From Bacteroidales bacterium UBA6117 (lineage in GTDB: Bacteria; Bacteroidota; Bacteroidia; Bacteroidales; VadinHA17), in NCBI GenBank assembly GCA_002428385.1, contig DIWB01000046.1, positions 463-18,139 on the forward strand: DNA of 17,677 nucleotides, read 5' to 3'. Positions 6,211 through 14,205 of the stretch are shown here, in pieces. Positions within the stretch are counted from its first letter, which is position 1. Each line of letters starts with the position of its first letter. The position numbers and the translations under genes are program-made. A model generated the notes under the pieces. The model was given only the letters and a program-made list of their open reading frames with translations. It searched no databases and was not told the origin of the DNA.

Positions 6211-6312
6211 GATGAGGCGTGATGAGGCGTGATGAGGCGTGAAGGCGTAAAGGCGTAAAGGCGTGAAGGCGTCTTAGCCGCGTACCGCGTACCGCTTCAC
6301 CAGCAACCAGCA
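6211..6312. repeat. Three back-to-back tandem arrays with 10-, 8- and 7-bp units in the miaB leader
   Basis: GATGAGGCGT repeats three times exactly (6211-6240). Four 8-bp units follow: GAAGGCGT, AAAGGCGT, AAAGGCGT, GAAGGCGT (6241-6272). After a 5-bp gap come five 7-bp units: CCGCGTA, CCGCGTA, CCGCTTC, ACCAGCA, ACCAGCA (6278-6312). The array ends 7 bp before the miaB ATG at 6320. There are no unique spacers, so it is not a CRISPR. Two of the heptamers recur as reverse complements near 17381-17528. Confidence 0.9.
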
Positions 6313-6319
6313 ACAAAGA

Positions 6320-7645
6320 ATGAGTAACAAGAAAGTATATATAGAGACCTACGGCTGTCAGATGAACGTTGCTGACAGTGAGGTGGTTGTGTCGATTCTT
6401 TCGGATCACGGATTTGTACACACAGGCGATATCAAGGAGGCGGAGCTTATTCTGATAAACACCTGTTCAATCAGGGATAACGCCGAACAGAGGATATGGG
6501 GCAGGCTCAAGGCAATAGGGCATCTCAAGAAGAAAAACCCCGGAATAGTTATCGGGCTTCTGGGATGCATGGCTGAAAGGCTGAAGGAGAAAGTACTTGA
6601 AAAGGAGCATCTGGTAGACCTTATTGCCGGACCGGATGCTTACCGCGACCTGCCATCGCTGATCAGCGAGGCAGAGTCGGGGCACAGGGCAGTTAACGTA
6701 TTGCTGTCGCGCGAAGAAACCTATGCTGAAATCTCGCCAGTCAGGATGGACAGGAACGGGGTAACATCATTCGTATCGATAATGAGAGGCTGCAACAACA
6801 TGTGCGCCTATTGCGTGGTACCTTACGTGAGAGGAGCCGAAAGAAGCAGGAATCCGGAATCAATAATAAGCGAGGTAAAGGACCTCATTGACAAAGGCTA
6901 CAAGGAAGTGACTCTGCTCGGCCAGAACGTTGATTCTTACGGATTTCCGGCCGGAGACCACACAATTTCATTCCCGGAACTGCTCGAAAAAGCAGCCCTG
7001 ACCGATCGCGGGATGAGAATACGTTTTTCAACATCGCACCCCAAGGATATGTCGGATGAGCTTCTTCATGCAATGGCCCGGCACCCTAATATCTGCAGGC
7101 ATATTCACCTGCCTGCCCAGAGCGGAAGCAGCCGTATCCTGAAACTGATGAACAGGGAATATTCTCGCGAATGGTATATGGACAGAATACGGGCCATCAG
7201 GTCAATTATACCCGATTGTGCAATTTCAACCGATATAATTACGGGTTTCTGCACCGAGACAGAAGAAGATCATCTCGAAACACTGTCGCTTATGGAGTGG
7301 GCGGGATACGATTTCGCCTATATGTTCAAGTACAGCGAGCGACCGGGAACCAAAGCCGCCCGGAAACTGAAGGATGATGTGCCAGAAGATGTTAAGACAA
7401 GACGGCTGAATGAAATTATAGCCCTTCAGAACAAACTATCTGCCTTATCGAAGAAACAGGATGTTGGCAGGATTTTTGAAGTACTGACAGAGGATATCTC
7501 AAAAAGATCGGCAAGCCATTTGTCGGGAAGGACGTCACAGAACAAGGTGGCCGTGTTCCCGGGCGAAGGCAGGCGTATCGGGGAGTATGTGAATGTCAGA
7601 ATAGATGGATGCACACCCGCCACTCTTCTTGGGAAGATCATTTAA
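6320..7645 (+). CDS. miaB: MiaB, tRNA-2-methylthio-N6-isopentenyladenosine37 synthase
   Basis: 441 residues with the full methylthiotransferase layout. The N-terminal UPF0004 domain has three cluster cysteines: C13 (YGCQMN), C49 (INTCSIRDNAE) and C83 (LLGCMAE). The radical-SAM CX3CX2C is at C158/C162/C165 (RGCNNMCAYCVVPY). A C-terminal TRAM domain covers about 378-441. The enzyme adds a methylthio group to i6A at position 37 of tRNAs that read codons starting with U. The NTCSIRDNAEQR form is typical of MiaB rather than RimO or MtaB. It stands alone on the plus strand, divergent from yebC, and its leader is filled by tandem repeats. No strong ribosome-binding site is visible, as is usual in Bacteroidota. 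Confidence 0.96.
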   Translation: MSNKKVYIETYGCQMNVADSEVVVSILSDHGFVHTGDIKEAELILINTCSIRDNAEQRIWGRLKAIGHLKKKNPGIVIGLLGCMAERLKEKVLEKEHLVDLIAGPDAYRDLPSLISEAESGHRAVNVLLSREETYAEISPVRMDRNGVTSFVSIMRGCNNMCAYCVVPYVRGAERSRNPESIISEVKDLIDKGYKEVTLLGQNVDSYGFPAGDHTISFPELLEKAALTDRGMRIRFSTSHPKDMSDELLHAMARHPNICRHIHLPAQSGSSRILKLMNREYSREWYMDRIRAIRSIIPDCAISTDIITGFCTETEEDHLETLSLMEWAGYDFAYMFKYSERPGTKAARKLKDDVPEDVKTRRLNEIIALQNKLSALSKKQDVGRIFEVLTEDISKRSASHLSGRTSQNKVAVFPGEGRRIGEYVNVRIDGCTPATLLGKII

Positions 7646-7655
7646 CATTTATTAA

Positions 7656-7685
7656 TTGTGATTTACTGAAATCGGGCTTAACTTG
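7656..7685 (+). promoter_or_regulatory. Candidate promoter of the SusC-plug-like gene
   Basis: TTG at 7656-7658 and TAACTTG at 7679-7685 are separated by 20 bp, near the usual Bacteroidota -33/-7 spacing. The -7 box is imperfect (TAACTTGC against TAnnTTTG). It lies 23 bp before the ATG at 7709. Confidence 0.4.
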
Positions 7686-7708
7686 CATAAAACTATAATT
7701 AACATAAA

Positions 7709-8410
7709 ATGAGAACGAAGATTATTTTCCTGATTATAATGGCGATGGTTTCCATAAATGTGGCATCAGGCCAGAAATCCGGGGAAAAAATAAAAATATC
7801 CGGTCACGTTGTCGACGGAACCCTTACACCTGTTCCCAACGCGATTGTGATGCTTGACGGTGAGAAAACCAATGTACTGACAGATCAGAAAGGTATTTTC
7901 AAGATAAAGGTGAAACCGGAAAATACTAAAGTCGGGATATTCACATTGACAAATGGGATTCTTGAAGAGCCCCTTGACGGAAGGAAAACAATCAATTTCA
8001 AATTTGAGGGCACAGTCCCTCTCCAGGTTGTGGAAACAGATCCTCTCGATGAGGCGGTTGATATCGGTTACGGTTCGGTTAAGAAAAGAAGCATGACAGG
8101 TACAGTCAACAAAATTGACGGTACAAACCCCAAATATGCATCGTACAGAAATATCTACGACATGATCAGGGGAGAGGTTGCCGGAGTGCAGGTTATGGGA
8201 AACAGTATCAGAATCCAGGGAGTGGGATCGCTGACACTGAGCTCAGAGCCGCTTTATGTGGTCGACGGGATGGTTGTCGGCTCTATCAGCGACATCCAGC
8301 CTTACAACGTTAAGTCGATTGAGATACTAAAAGGTTCGTCGGCATCAATCTACGGATCGCGCGGAGCCAACGGAGTCATACTGATAAAACTTATCGGATC
8401 GGGCGAATGA
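7709..8410 (+). CDS. Secreted SusC-like plug-domain protein lacking a beta-barrel
   Basis: 233 residues. Residues 1-21 are a signal peptide ending VASGQ. Residues about 27-100 form a carboxypeptidase-regulatory-like domain (ISGHVVDGTLTPVPNAIVML). Residues about 115-233 form a TonB-receptor plug: GYGSVKKRSMTGTV resembles the SusC GYGtqKk..lTGaV motif, and PLYVVDGMVV plus IYGSRGANGVILIK match the SusC plug core. Full SusC proteins are about 1000 residues because a 22-strand barrel follows. Here the frame ends cleanly in TGA and is followed after 16 bp by the convergent aspS, so no barrel is encoded. The two domains are intact, and no frameshifted barrel remnant exists. It may be a periplasmic or surface accessory protein; its function is unknown. 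A receptor decayed to its N-terminus is the alternative, but intact regulatory and plug motifs argue against recent decay. Confidence 0.85.
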   Translation: MRTKIIFLIIMAMVSINVASGQKSGEKIKISGHVVDGTLTPVPNAIVMLDGEKTNVLTDQKGIFKIKVKPENTKVGIFTLTNGILEEPLDGRKTINFKFEGTVPLQVVETDPLDEAVDIGYGSVKKRSMTGTVNKIDGTNPKYASYRNIYDMIRGEVAGVQVMGNSIRIQGVGSLTLSSEPLYVVDGMVVGSISDIQPYNVKSIEILKGSSASIYGSRGANGVILIKLIGSGE

Positions 8411-8426
8411 CAAGGATCCGGTCAGC

Positions 8427-10181
8427 TTATTCCTTTTTCCTTAATATTATTTTAAGCTCGTCTAGCTGCTTCTGTGATATTTCGGCAGGAGTGTCAAGCA
8501 TGACATCGCGGCCGGAGTTGTTCTTGGGGAATGCAATGAAATCGCGTATTGAATCCTGCCCTCCGAACATCGCCACCCAACGGTCGAATCCGAATGCGAT
8601 CCCGGCATGAGGCGGCGCTCCGTATTTAAAAGCATTAAGGAGAAAGCCAAACTGTTCTTTTGCCTCCTCGTCAGAAAATCCCAGAACTTTGAACATCAGC
8701 TTCTGAACATCCTCGCTGTGGATCCTTACCGATCCCCCTCCTATCTCCACCCCGTTGATCACAAGGTCGTAGGCATTTGCCCTTACCTTTCCCGGATCGG
8801 TCTCCATAAGTTTTAAATCTTCAGGATTCGGAGACGTGAACGGATGGTGCATTGCATAAAAGCGTGATGTTTCCTCATCCCATTCTAGCAACGGAAAATC
8901 AACCACCCACAGAGGAGTGAACACATCTTTTTTTCTCAGGTTCAGCCTGTTGCCCATCTCAAGACGGAGTTCGGAAAGAGCAGTGAGAGTGTTCTTCCTG
9001 TCACCCGCCAGGATCAGAAGCAGATCTCCCGTTTGTGTATTTGCCTTCTCAACCCAAAGCTTCAGATCTTCAGGAGAATAGAACTTGTCGGCCGACGATT
9101 TCAATGAACCGTCGGTGCCATATTTCAGGTAAACAAGACCCTTCGCCCCTATCTGAGGTCTTCTTACAAATTCAGTGAGTTCGTCGGTCTGTTTCCTCGA
9201 ATATTCCGAGCAGCCCGGGGCACAGATCCCTCCTATGAATTCCGCGCTGTCAAACACCCCGAAACCATGACCTTTGACGGTCGCGGTAAGATCTGAAATC
9301 TTCATCCCAAAGCGAAGATCAGGCTTATCGGATCCGTAGTACTCCATGGCTTCAGCATAGGGAAGCTTCAAAAACCGTTCGGGGAATTCCACTCCCTTTA
9401 TCTTTTTAAAGAGATGCCGGGCAAGACCCTCGAAAGTATCAAGAATATCATCTCTTTCTACAAACGACATTTCACAGTCGATCTGTGTGAATTCGGGCTG
9501 ACGGTCAGCTCTCAGATCCTCATCCCTGAAACATTTGACTATCTGGAAATACCTGTCAAATCCGGCAACCATCAACAGCTGCTTGAGTGTCTGGGGCGAC
9601 TGTGGCAGGGCGTAGAAAGTTCCCGGCTGCATTCTTGAAGGCACAACAAAGTCGCGGGCTCCCTCAGGTGTGGATTTGATAAGAACAGGTGTCTCAACCT
9701 CCACAAAACCAATCGAATCCATGTAGGTACGGACCTCCCTTGCAACATTGTGCCTGAGTATGATATTGTTCTTAACACTGCTCCTGCGAAGATCGAGATA
9801 GCGGTATTTCATTCTGAGTTCCTCTCCCCCGTCGGTGTCCTCCTCAATTGTAAATGGAGGTATTTCGCTGCGGTTGAGAATATTAAGCTCCTCAACCTCG
9901 ATCTCTATCTCTCCGGTCGGCATTTTCAGATTCTTATTGCTTCTCTCCCTTACCTTTCCGATGGCCTGGATGACAAATTCCCGTCCCAGCTTCCTTGCCT
10001 GTCCGCAAAGCACGCTGTTCGTCTCCATATTGAATACGAGCTGTGTAATGCCGTACCTGTCGCGGAGATCCACAAAAGTCATCCCTCCGAGATCCCTCGA
10101 TTTCTGCACCCAGCCGCAAAGAGTTACGTTTTTACCGGCATCGGCCATTGAAAGTTCTCCGCAAGTATGTGTTCTGTACAT
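8427..10181 (-). CDS. aspS: Aspartyl-tRNA synthetase
   Basis: 584 residues from the ATG at 10181 (MYRTHTCGEL). An OB-fold anticodon-binding domain (about 15-115) is followed by the class II core. Motif 1 lies around FVEVETPVLIKSTPEGARDF, motif 2 is FRDEDLRADRQPEF (218-231), and motif 3 includes GFDRWVAMFGG. A GAD-type insertion of about 100 residues in the core marks the bacterial-type enzyme. It charges tRNA-Asp with aspartate; whether it also mischarges tRNA-Asn cannot be decided from the sequence alone. The frame is open to 10241, but the extra 20 residues are not conserved and contain the predicted -7 box at 10202-10209, so the shorter start is chosen. It is convergent with the plug gene and divergent from tadA. 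Confidence 0.97.
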   Translation of the reverse strand: MYRTHTCGELSMADAGKNVTLCGWVQKSRDLGGMTFVDLRDRYGITQLVFNMETNSVLCGQARKLGREFVIQAIGKVRERSNKNLKMPTGEIEIEVEELNILNRSEIPPFTIEEDTDGGEELRMKYRYLDLRRSSVKNNIILRHNVAREVRTYMDSIGFVEVETPVLIKSTPEGARDFVVPSRMQPGTFYALPQSPQTLKQLLMVAGFDRYFQIVKCFRDEDLRADRQPEFTQIDCEMSFVERDDILDTFEGLARHLFKKIKGVEFPERFLKLPYAEAMEYYGSDKPDLRFGMKISDLTATVKGHGFGVFDSAEFIGGICAPGCSEYSRKQTDELTEFVRRPQIGAKGLVYLKYGTDGSLKSSADKFYSPEDLKLWVEKANTQTGDLLLILAGDRKNTLTALSELRLEMGNRLNLRKKDVFTPLWVVDFPLLEWDEETSRFYAMHHPFTSPNPEDLKLMETDPGKVRANAYDLVINGVEIGGGSVRIHSEDVQKLMFKVLGFSDEEAKEQFGFLLNAFKYGAPPHAGIAFGFDRWVAMFGGQDSIRDFIAFPKNNSGRDVMLDTPAEISQKQLDELKIILRKKE

Positions 10182-10201
10182 TTTTTTGTTATTAGGTCCG
10201 A

Positions 10202-10209
10202 CAAAAATA
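10202..10209 (-). promoter_or_regulatory. -7 promoter box for aspS
   Basis: On the minus strand 10209-10202 reads TATTTTTG, matching TAnnTTTG. It lies 20 bp before the chosen ATG at 10181, implying a very short leader and ruling against the longer reading frame start. No strong -33 box is visible. Confidence 0.55.
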
Positions 10210-10316
10210 AGAAAAAAACGGTTTGCCCTCAGCTCCTCCATGAGTTACCCCCCTGTCCTCTTCCCATGCAATTAATCAAAATTTCTTTTTAAATTCAGAC
10301 CATATTCTGATTCTTC

Positions 10317-10766
10317 ATGGTCGGGAACAAGGATGAACATTTCATGCGTGCTGCAATTGACGAAGCGAAAAAAGCGCTCGCCCGGCAGGAGGTTCCAATA
10401 GGCGCCGTGGTGGTTTGCGACAATATGATAGTTGCACGGGCACATAATCTTACTGAAACATTGAATGATCCCACCGCTCATGCCGAAATGCAGGCAATAA
10501 CCGCAGCAACAAACTGGCTTGGAGGCAAATACCTTACAGGATGCACTGTATACGTCACCGTTGAACCATGCGCCATGTGTGCCGGTGCGCTTGGCTGGAG
10601 CCAGGCTGAAAGACTGGTCTACGGGGCTTCTGATCCCAAAAAAGGTTACACCCTCGTTAAAGGACAACTTCTTCATCCAAAAACTAAGGTGCTGCCGGGA
10701 ATTCTCGAGAAAGAATGCGGGAGTCTGCTCACTGATTTCTTCAGATCCTTAAGATCCTCTTTATAA
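10317..10766 (+). CDS. tadA: TadA, tRNA adenosine-34 deaminase
   Basis: 149 residues, normal for the family. The zinc/catalytic motifs are TAHAEM (H55, E57) and PCAMCAGAL (C85, C88), the cytidine-deaminase-fold signature with the TadA-type spacing. DPTAHAEMQAI and the later YGASDPKKG fit tRNA deaminases rather than guanine or cytosine deaminases. The protein converts A34 to inosine in tRNA-Arg(ACG), allowing CGU/CGC/CGA decoding. It is divergent from aspS with 135 bp between start codons. No clear promoter match was found. A long imperfect hairpin follows the gene (10814-10857). Confidence 0.94.
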   Translation: MVGNKDEHFMRAAIDEAKKALARQEVPIGAVVVCDNMIVARAHNLTETLNDPTAHAEMQAITAATNWLGGKYLTGCTVYVTVEPCAMCAGALGWSQAERLVYGASDPKKGYTLVKGQLLHPKTKVLPGILEKECGSLLTDFFRSLRSSL

Positions 10767-10813
10767 AAATTAAATCTTAATTCGTTGTGCGGTTAACTTT
10801 GCGTAACTTAGTG

Positions 10814-10857
10814 CCATTGCGTCTTTGTGGCAAAAAAATGCCGCAAATGCGCTAAGG
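10814..10857. repeat. 19-position imperfect hairpin with A6 loop, within a short-period repeat
   Basis: 10814-10832 pairs with 10839-10857: by hand, 14 Watson-Crick pairs, 2 G-U pairs and 3 mismatches around an A6 loop (10833-10838). The strand before it (about 10796-10830) is a degenerate series of 7-10-bp units of the form cTTTGCG/cTTAGtG/TCTTTGTG. The right arm (CGCAAATGCGCTAAGG) is the same type of unit in inverted orientation. It may act as the 3' end of tadA mRNA, although no T-run follows. Confidence 0.7.
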
Positions 10858-10930
10858 CAGTAATATATACCAGGTCAATACACTAATATACTACCGTATA
10901 AACGTTTCATCTTACCATAATATATAAGCC

Positions 10931-11431
10931 ATGACGATAGACAACGGCAAATCGGTAATTAACCAGAAGATCCTGAAAAGAACGGTTATAATCCTCTATC
11001 TGGCCTTTCTGGTCCTGTCACTCGCTGCCAGTATTATTAAATTCCCCCTACTGGGGATGACAAAAACCACCTGGCTTATACTGACAACCTTTATAAGCCT
11101 TATCATAATCCTGATCCCCATCGTGCTCAACTACCAGTATATCTTCTTCACCGATGAGGGAAACATGCTTGTGTTCAGGTATTACAGCACGGGGCTGGGA
11201 ACCGGCAACAAGAATTCGGTTGAAATTGAAAAGAGATCTTTTTCTGGATTCACAATCGATAAAAGTCTCTTCGGGCTGATCCAGAGCATCACTCTTTACC
11301 AGAGGATGAAGGAAGGAGTTGCAAAATATCCTCCGATCCATATCAGCGCCCTGAAGCCGGTTGAAAGGGAGGAAATAATTAAAACCCTTACTTCATATGC
11401 ACCCAGGGTCAAAGGTAAAAAGAGATCATAA
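10931..11431 (+). CDS. Unknown protein with two transmembrane helices and a C-terminal soluble domain
   Basis: 166 residues, not recognised as a named family. A short polar N-terminus is followed by hydrophobic segments at about 17-38 and 45-68, probably a helical hairpin. About 95 soluble residues follow, rich in beta-like segments (YIFFTDEGNMLVFRYYS, SFSGFTIDKS, ITLYQRMKEG, PPIHISAL) and ending in a basic tail GKKRS. This layout resembles small bacterial membrane proteins with a PH-like domain, but that is only an impression. It lies between tadA and a glutamate dehydrogenase, 66 bp before the latter, on the same strand. Codon use does not look foreign. Confidence 0.75.
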   Translation: MTIDNGKSVINQKILKRTVIILYLAFLVLSLAASIIKFPLLGMTKTTWLILTTFISLIIILIPIVLNYQYIFFTDEGNMLVFRYYSTGLGTGNKNSVEIEKRSFSGFTIDKSLFGLIQSITLYQRMKEGVAKYPPIHISALKPVEREEIIKTLTSYAPRVKGKKRS

Positions 11432-11468
11432 TATGAGTTAAATCATTTTTAATGAATAAAGTAGAGTT

Positions 11469-11476
11469 GAACTTTG
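11469..11476 (+). promoter_or_regulatory. Weak -7 box for the first glutamate dehydrogenase
   Basis: GAACTTTG differs from TAnnTTTG at the first base. A TTTTT run at 11446-11450 lies 18 bp upstream as a possible -33. It lies 21 bp before the ATG at 11498, and it overlaps the TTG at 11474 that would otherwise be an alternative start. Confidence 0.35.
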
Positions 11477-11497
11477 GGACAAATAAATCTAAAAAAC

Positions 11498-12835
11498 ATG
11501 AACGTAGATAAAATCATGAACAACCTCGAGAAAAAACATCCCGGGGAACAGGAATATTTGCAGGCCGTGAGGGAAGTGCTCGAATCGATCGAGGAGGTTT
11601 ACAATGAAAACCCGCAATTCGAATCAGCCAATATCATTGACCGGATAGTGGAACCCGACCGGGTAATCACCTTTAAGGTACCGTGGGTTGATGATGAGGG
11701 CAATGTAAAGGTTAACCTCGGCTACAGGATTCAGTTCAACAATGCCATCGGACCCTACAAGGGAGGACTCCGCTTCCACCCGAGTGTCAATCTTTCAATC
11801 CTCAAATTCCTGGGTTTCGAGCAGATATTCAAGAATGCACTTACCACCCTGCCGATGGGCGGTGGAAAAGGAGGATCTGATTTCGATCCAAAGGGCAAGT
11901 CGAATGCCGAGGTGATGAGATTCTGCCAGTCGTTCATGCTCGAACTCTGGAAATACATCGGTCCCGAAACTGACGTTCCCGCCGGTGATATTGGAGTGGG
12001 AGGACGCGAGATTGGTTATCTGTACGGAATGTACAAGAGGCTCAAGGGCGACCATACGGGTGTTCTGACAGGCAAGGGAAGCAACTGGGGAGGATCGCTG
12101 ATCAGGCCAGAGGCAACAGGTTTCGGAGGCATCTATTTTGCCCAGGAAATGCTTAAGACGAAGAATGAAAGTCTCGCGGGAAAGACAGTTTCGATCTCAG
12201 GGTTCGGAAACGTGGCATGGGGAGCAGCACTCAAGGCGACGGAACTCGGAGCCAGGGTGGTAACCATTTCGGGTCCCGACGGCTATGTATATGATCCTGA
12301 AGGCATCTCCGGGAAAAAGATCGATTACATGCTTGAACTCAGGGCTTCCAATCAGGATATCGTCAAGCCTTATTCCTATGTCTTTGAAGGAGTTGAATTC
12401 CACGAAGGAAAACGTCCGTGGGAAGTGAAGGTCGACATTGCACTTCCGTGCGCAACCCAGAACGAACTTAACGGAGAGGATGCAAGAACCCTTATCAACA
12501 ACGGTGTCATCATGGTTGCCGAGGTGTCAAACATGGGCTGCACCCCTGAAGCTGTGGAAGAGTTTCAGAAAAACAACATCCTGTTTGCTCCCGGAAAGGC
12601 TGTCAATGCCGGCGGCGTAGCTACATCAGGCCTCGAGATGACCCAGAACTCCATGAAACTGAGATGGAACAGCCAGGAGGTCGACAACCGTCTTCATGAG
12701 ATCATGGTCAATATACACGGACAGTGCATGAAACACGGGAAGAAACCCGACGGCTCGGTCGATTATGTCAAGGGGGCCAATATTGCCGGTTTCCTGAAGG
12801 TGGCGGGATCGATGCTGGATATGGGGGTGATCTGA
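11498..12835 (+). CDS. Hexameric glutamate dehydrogenase, NAD-type determinants
   Basis: 445 residues from ATG 11498, normal for the 50-kDa hexameric family. It interconverts glutamate with 2-oxoglutarate and ammonia. Active-site residues are K88 (GPYKGG), K112 (FKN), K124 (GGGKGG) and D164 (PAGDIG). The Rossmann motif reads GFGNVA (235-240) and the second-strand turn SGPDG (258-262). These match the NAD-specific Clostridium symbiosum enzyme, whose F238 and P262 are known coenzyme determinants, so NAD preference and perhaps a catabolic role are inferred. SNMGCTP (344-350) replaces the commoner GANMP-T. The frame is open to a TTG at 11474, rejected because it lies in the putative promoter and the ATG aligns with the paralog's start. 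An intrinsic terminator follows. Confidence 0.95.
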   Translation: MNVDKIMNNLEKKHPGEQEYLQAVREVLESIEEVYNENPQFESANIIDRIVEPDRVITFKVPWVDDEGNVKVNLGYRIQFNNAIGPYKGGLRFHPSVNLSILKFLGFEQIFKNALTTLPMGGGKGGSDFDPKGKSNAEVMRFCQSFMLELWKYIGPETDVPAGDIGVGGREIGYLYGMYKRLKGDHTGVLTGKGSNWGGSLIRPEATGFGGIYFAQEMLKTKNESLAGKTVSISGFGNVAWGAALKATELGARVVTISGPDGYVYDPEGISGKKIDYMLELRASNQDIVKPYSYVFEGVEFHEGKRPWEVKVDIALPCATQNELNGEDARTLINNGVIMVAEVSNMGCTPEAVEEFQKNNILFAPGKAVNAGGVATSGLEMTQNSMKLRWNSQEVDNRLHEIMVNIHGQCMKHGKKPDGSVDYVKGANIAGFLKVAGSMLDMGVI

Positions 12836-12876
12836 GGTTGGACATAAGAACTATAATAGCGCGTTTTTTTGCAGAG

Positions 12877-12902
12877 ACCCTTCCTTGAAAGGAAGGGTTT
12901 TT
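12877..12902 (+). terminator. Rho-independent terminator after the first glutamate dehydrogenase
   Basis: ACCCTTCCT (12877-12885), loop TGAA, AGGAAGGGT (12890-12898), then T's through 12902. A perfect 9-bp stem with a short U-run is a good intrinsic terminator. It lies 42 bp after the stop and 30 bp before the dprA ATG, which separates dprA from the dehydrogenase transcript. Confidence 0.85.
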
Positions 12903-12932
12903 GTATATTAGCATGTCTCAATTGCTCGTGCT

Positions 12933-14036
12933 ATGCCGGATGTTTCGTTGAAGCATAAGATTGCTTTAAGCCTTATTCCACGCATTGGCGACATCAGCGC
13001 CCGCAAGCTTGTGTCGCATTTCGGAAGCGTGGAAGCCATATTTACAGAACCTTACCGGAACCTTGTGAAAATACCAGGCATCGGATCAGGACTTGCCAGA
13101 TACATCAGCGACCGGTCCTACCTAAAAGTCGCGGAAAAAGAGGAAGAATATGTTATAAAACATAATATCAGTACCTTCTTCTATCTCGACAACGATTACC
13201 CTTACAGGCTCAGGCAGTGCGATGACTCGCCTGTCATATTTTTTTTCAAAGGCAGCTGCGACCTTAACAGCGCCAAAATTTTGAGCGTGGTTGGCACAAG
13301 AAATGCAACATCGCGCGGCAGGGAATTGTGCGATAACATAATAGGATCGCTTGCAGACAGGCATCCCGATCTGATCGTGGTGAGCGGACTGGCTTACGGG
13401 ATCGACATTGCTGCCCACAAGGCGGCGCTGGCCCATAATCTGCAAACCATCGGGGTGCTCGGTCACGGATTTCTTACAATCTACCCGTCAATCCACAGAT
13501 CGACAGCAGAAGCAATGCTTAAAAAAGGAGGACTCCTTACCGATTTCGTCTCCGGCACCCTTCCCGAAAAAAACAACTTCATTAAAAGGAACAGGATAAT
13601 TGCCGGTCTTTCAGATGCCACCCTGGTAGTCGAATCGGGAAGAAAGGGAGGAGCCCTGATAACCGCCGACATAGCAAACTCTTACAACCGTGATGTCTTC
13701 GCAGTTCCGGGAAGACCCGACGATCAGTGGTCAGCCGGATGCAATGAACTGATAAAAAACAACAAAGCCTCGCTTGCAGAATCGGCTGAGGATATTGAAA
13801 ATCTTCTTAGATGGATGCCCGAGAAACCAAGCAAGCCTGTTCAGGCAACCCTCTTCTCGGAACTTAACGAAACGGAGCAAAGGATCTATGAACTCATCAG
13901 CAAAGAGGGCGAACTTACAATCGATCAGATCTGCAGGACCCTAGATATTCCAATAAGCAGGCTCTCATCCCAGCTTCTGCAGATGGAATTTAAAGGACTG
14001 GTGAAATGCTGCCCAGGAAATGTCTACCGGAGTTGA
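12933..14036 (+). CDS. dprA: DprA/Smf DNA-processing protein
   Basis: 367 residues. An N-terminal HhH/SAM-like region (about 6-60, IPGIGSGLA) is followed by the Rossmann-like DprA core (about 80-290) with VVGTRNATSRG (119-129), SGLAYGIDIAAH (151-162) and later NFIKRNRIIAGLSDATLVVE. A C-terminal winged-helix DprA_WH domain covers about 305-365. DprA binds incoming single-stranded DNA and loads RecA during natural transformation; it is also kept in many non-competent bacteria. Length and domain order are typical of Bacteroidota. It follows an intrinsic terminator, so it needs its own promoter in the 30 bp upstream, where no convincing -7 box was found. Confidence 0.95.
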   Translation: MPDVSLKHKIALSLIPRIGDISARKLVSHFGSVEAIFTEPYRNLVKIPGIGSGLARYISDRSYLKVAEKEEEYVIKHNISTFFYLDNDYPYRLRQCDDSPVIFFFKGSCDLNSAKILSVVGTRNATSRGRELCDNIIGSLADRHPDLIVVSGLAYGIDIAAHKAALAHNLQTIGVLGHGFLTIYPSIHRSTAEAMLKKGGLLTDFVSGTLPEKNNFIKRNRIIAGLSDATLVVESGRKGGALITADIANSYNRDVFAVPGRPDDQWSAGCNELIKNNKASLAESAEDIENLLRWMPEKPSKPVQATLFSELNETEQRIYELISKEGELTIDQICRTLDIPISRLSSQLLQMEFKGLVKCCPGNVYRS

Positions 14037-14193
14037 TAAAGGAAAACTGATCAACTTCTTCATAAAATCAGTGAAAAATCACTCCCCGCTTACTTTTATT
14101 TGGTTGCTGCCCATAAAAATTTACAATTTATTCGGCCAGCGTACCTAATATTCAACAGTTTTTATAATTTTAGCACCCTGATTTAATATTATA

Positions 14194-14201
14194 TATCTTT
14201 G
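14194..14201 (+). promoter_or_regulatory. -7 promoter box directly upstream of the second glutamate dehydrogenase
   Basis: TATCTTTG is a full match to TAnnTTTG and ends only 4 bp before the ATG at 14206. A start site at the usual distance would fall on or next to the start codon. Upstream, a TTTTAG near 14167 could serve as -33. The rest of the 169-bp gap after dprA is AT-rich with no hairpin of note. Confidence 0.6.
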
Positions 14202-14205
14202 AAAA

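Noticed and set aside
6211..6312. Possible CRISPR array
   Set aside because: Units are 7-10 bp and directly contiguous, with no unique spacers and no cas genes nearby.
7709..8410. Frameshifted full-length SusC receptor
   Set aside because: Only 16 bp separate its stop from aspS on the other strand, so there is no barrel-coding DNA in any frame downstream.
10182..10241. 20-residue N-terminal extension of AspS
   Set aside because: It is not conserved in the family and contains a full TAnnTTTG promoter box; MYRTHTCGEL is the expected start.
11474..11497. Upstream TTG start giving 8 extra residues on the first glutamate dehydrogenase
   Set aside because: The TTG lies inside the putative -7 box and the ATG at 11498 aligns with the paralog start.
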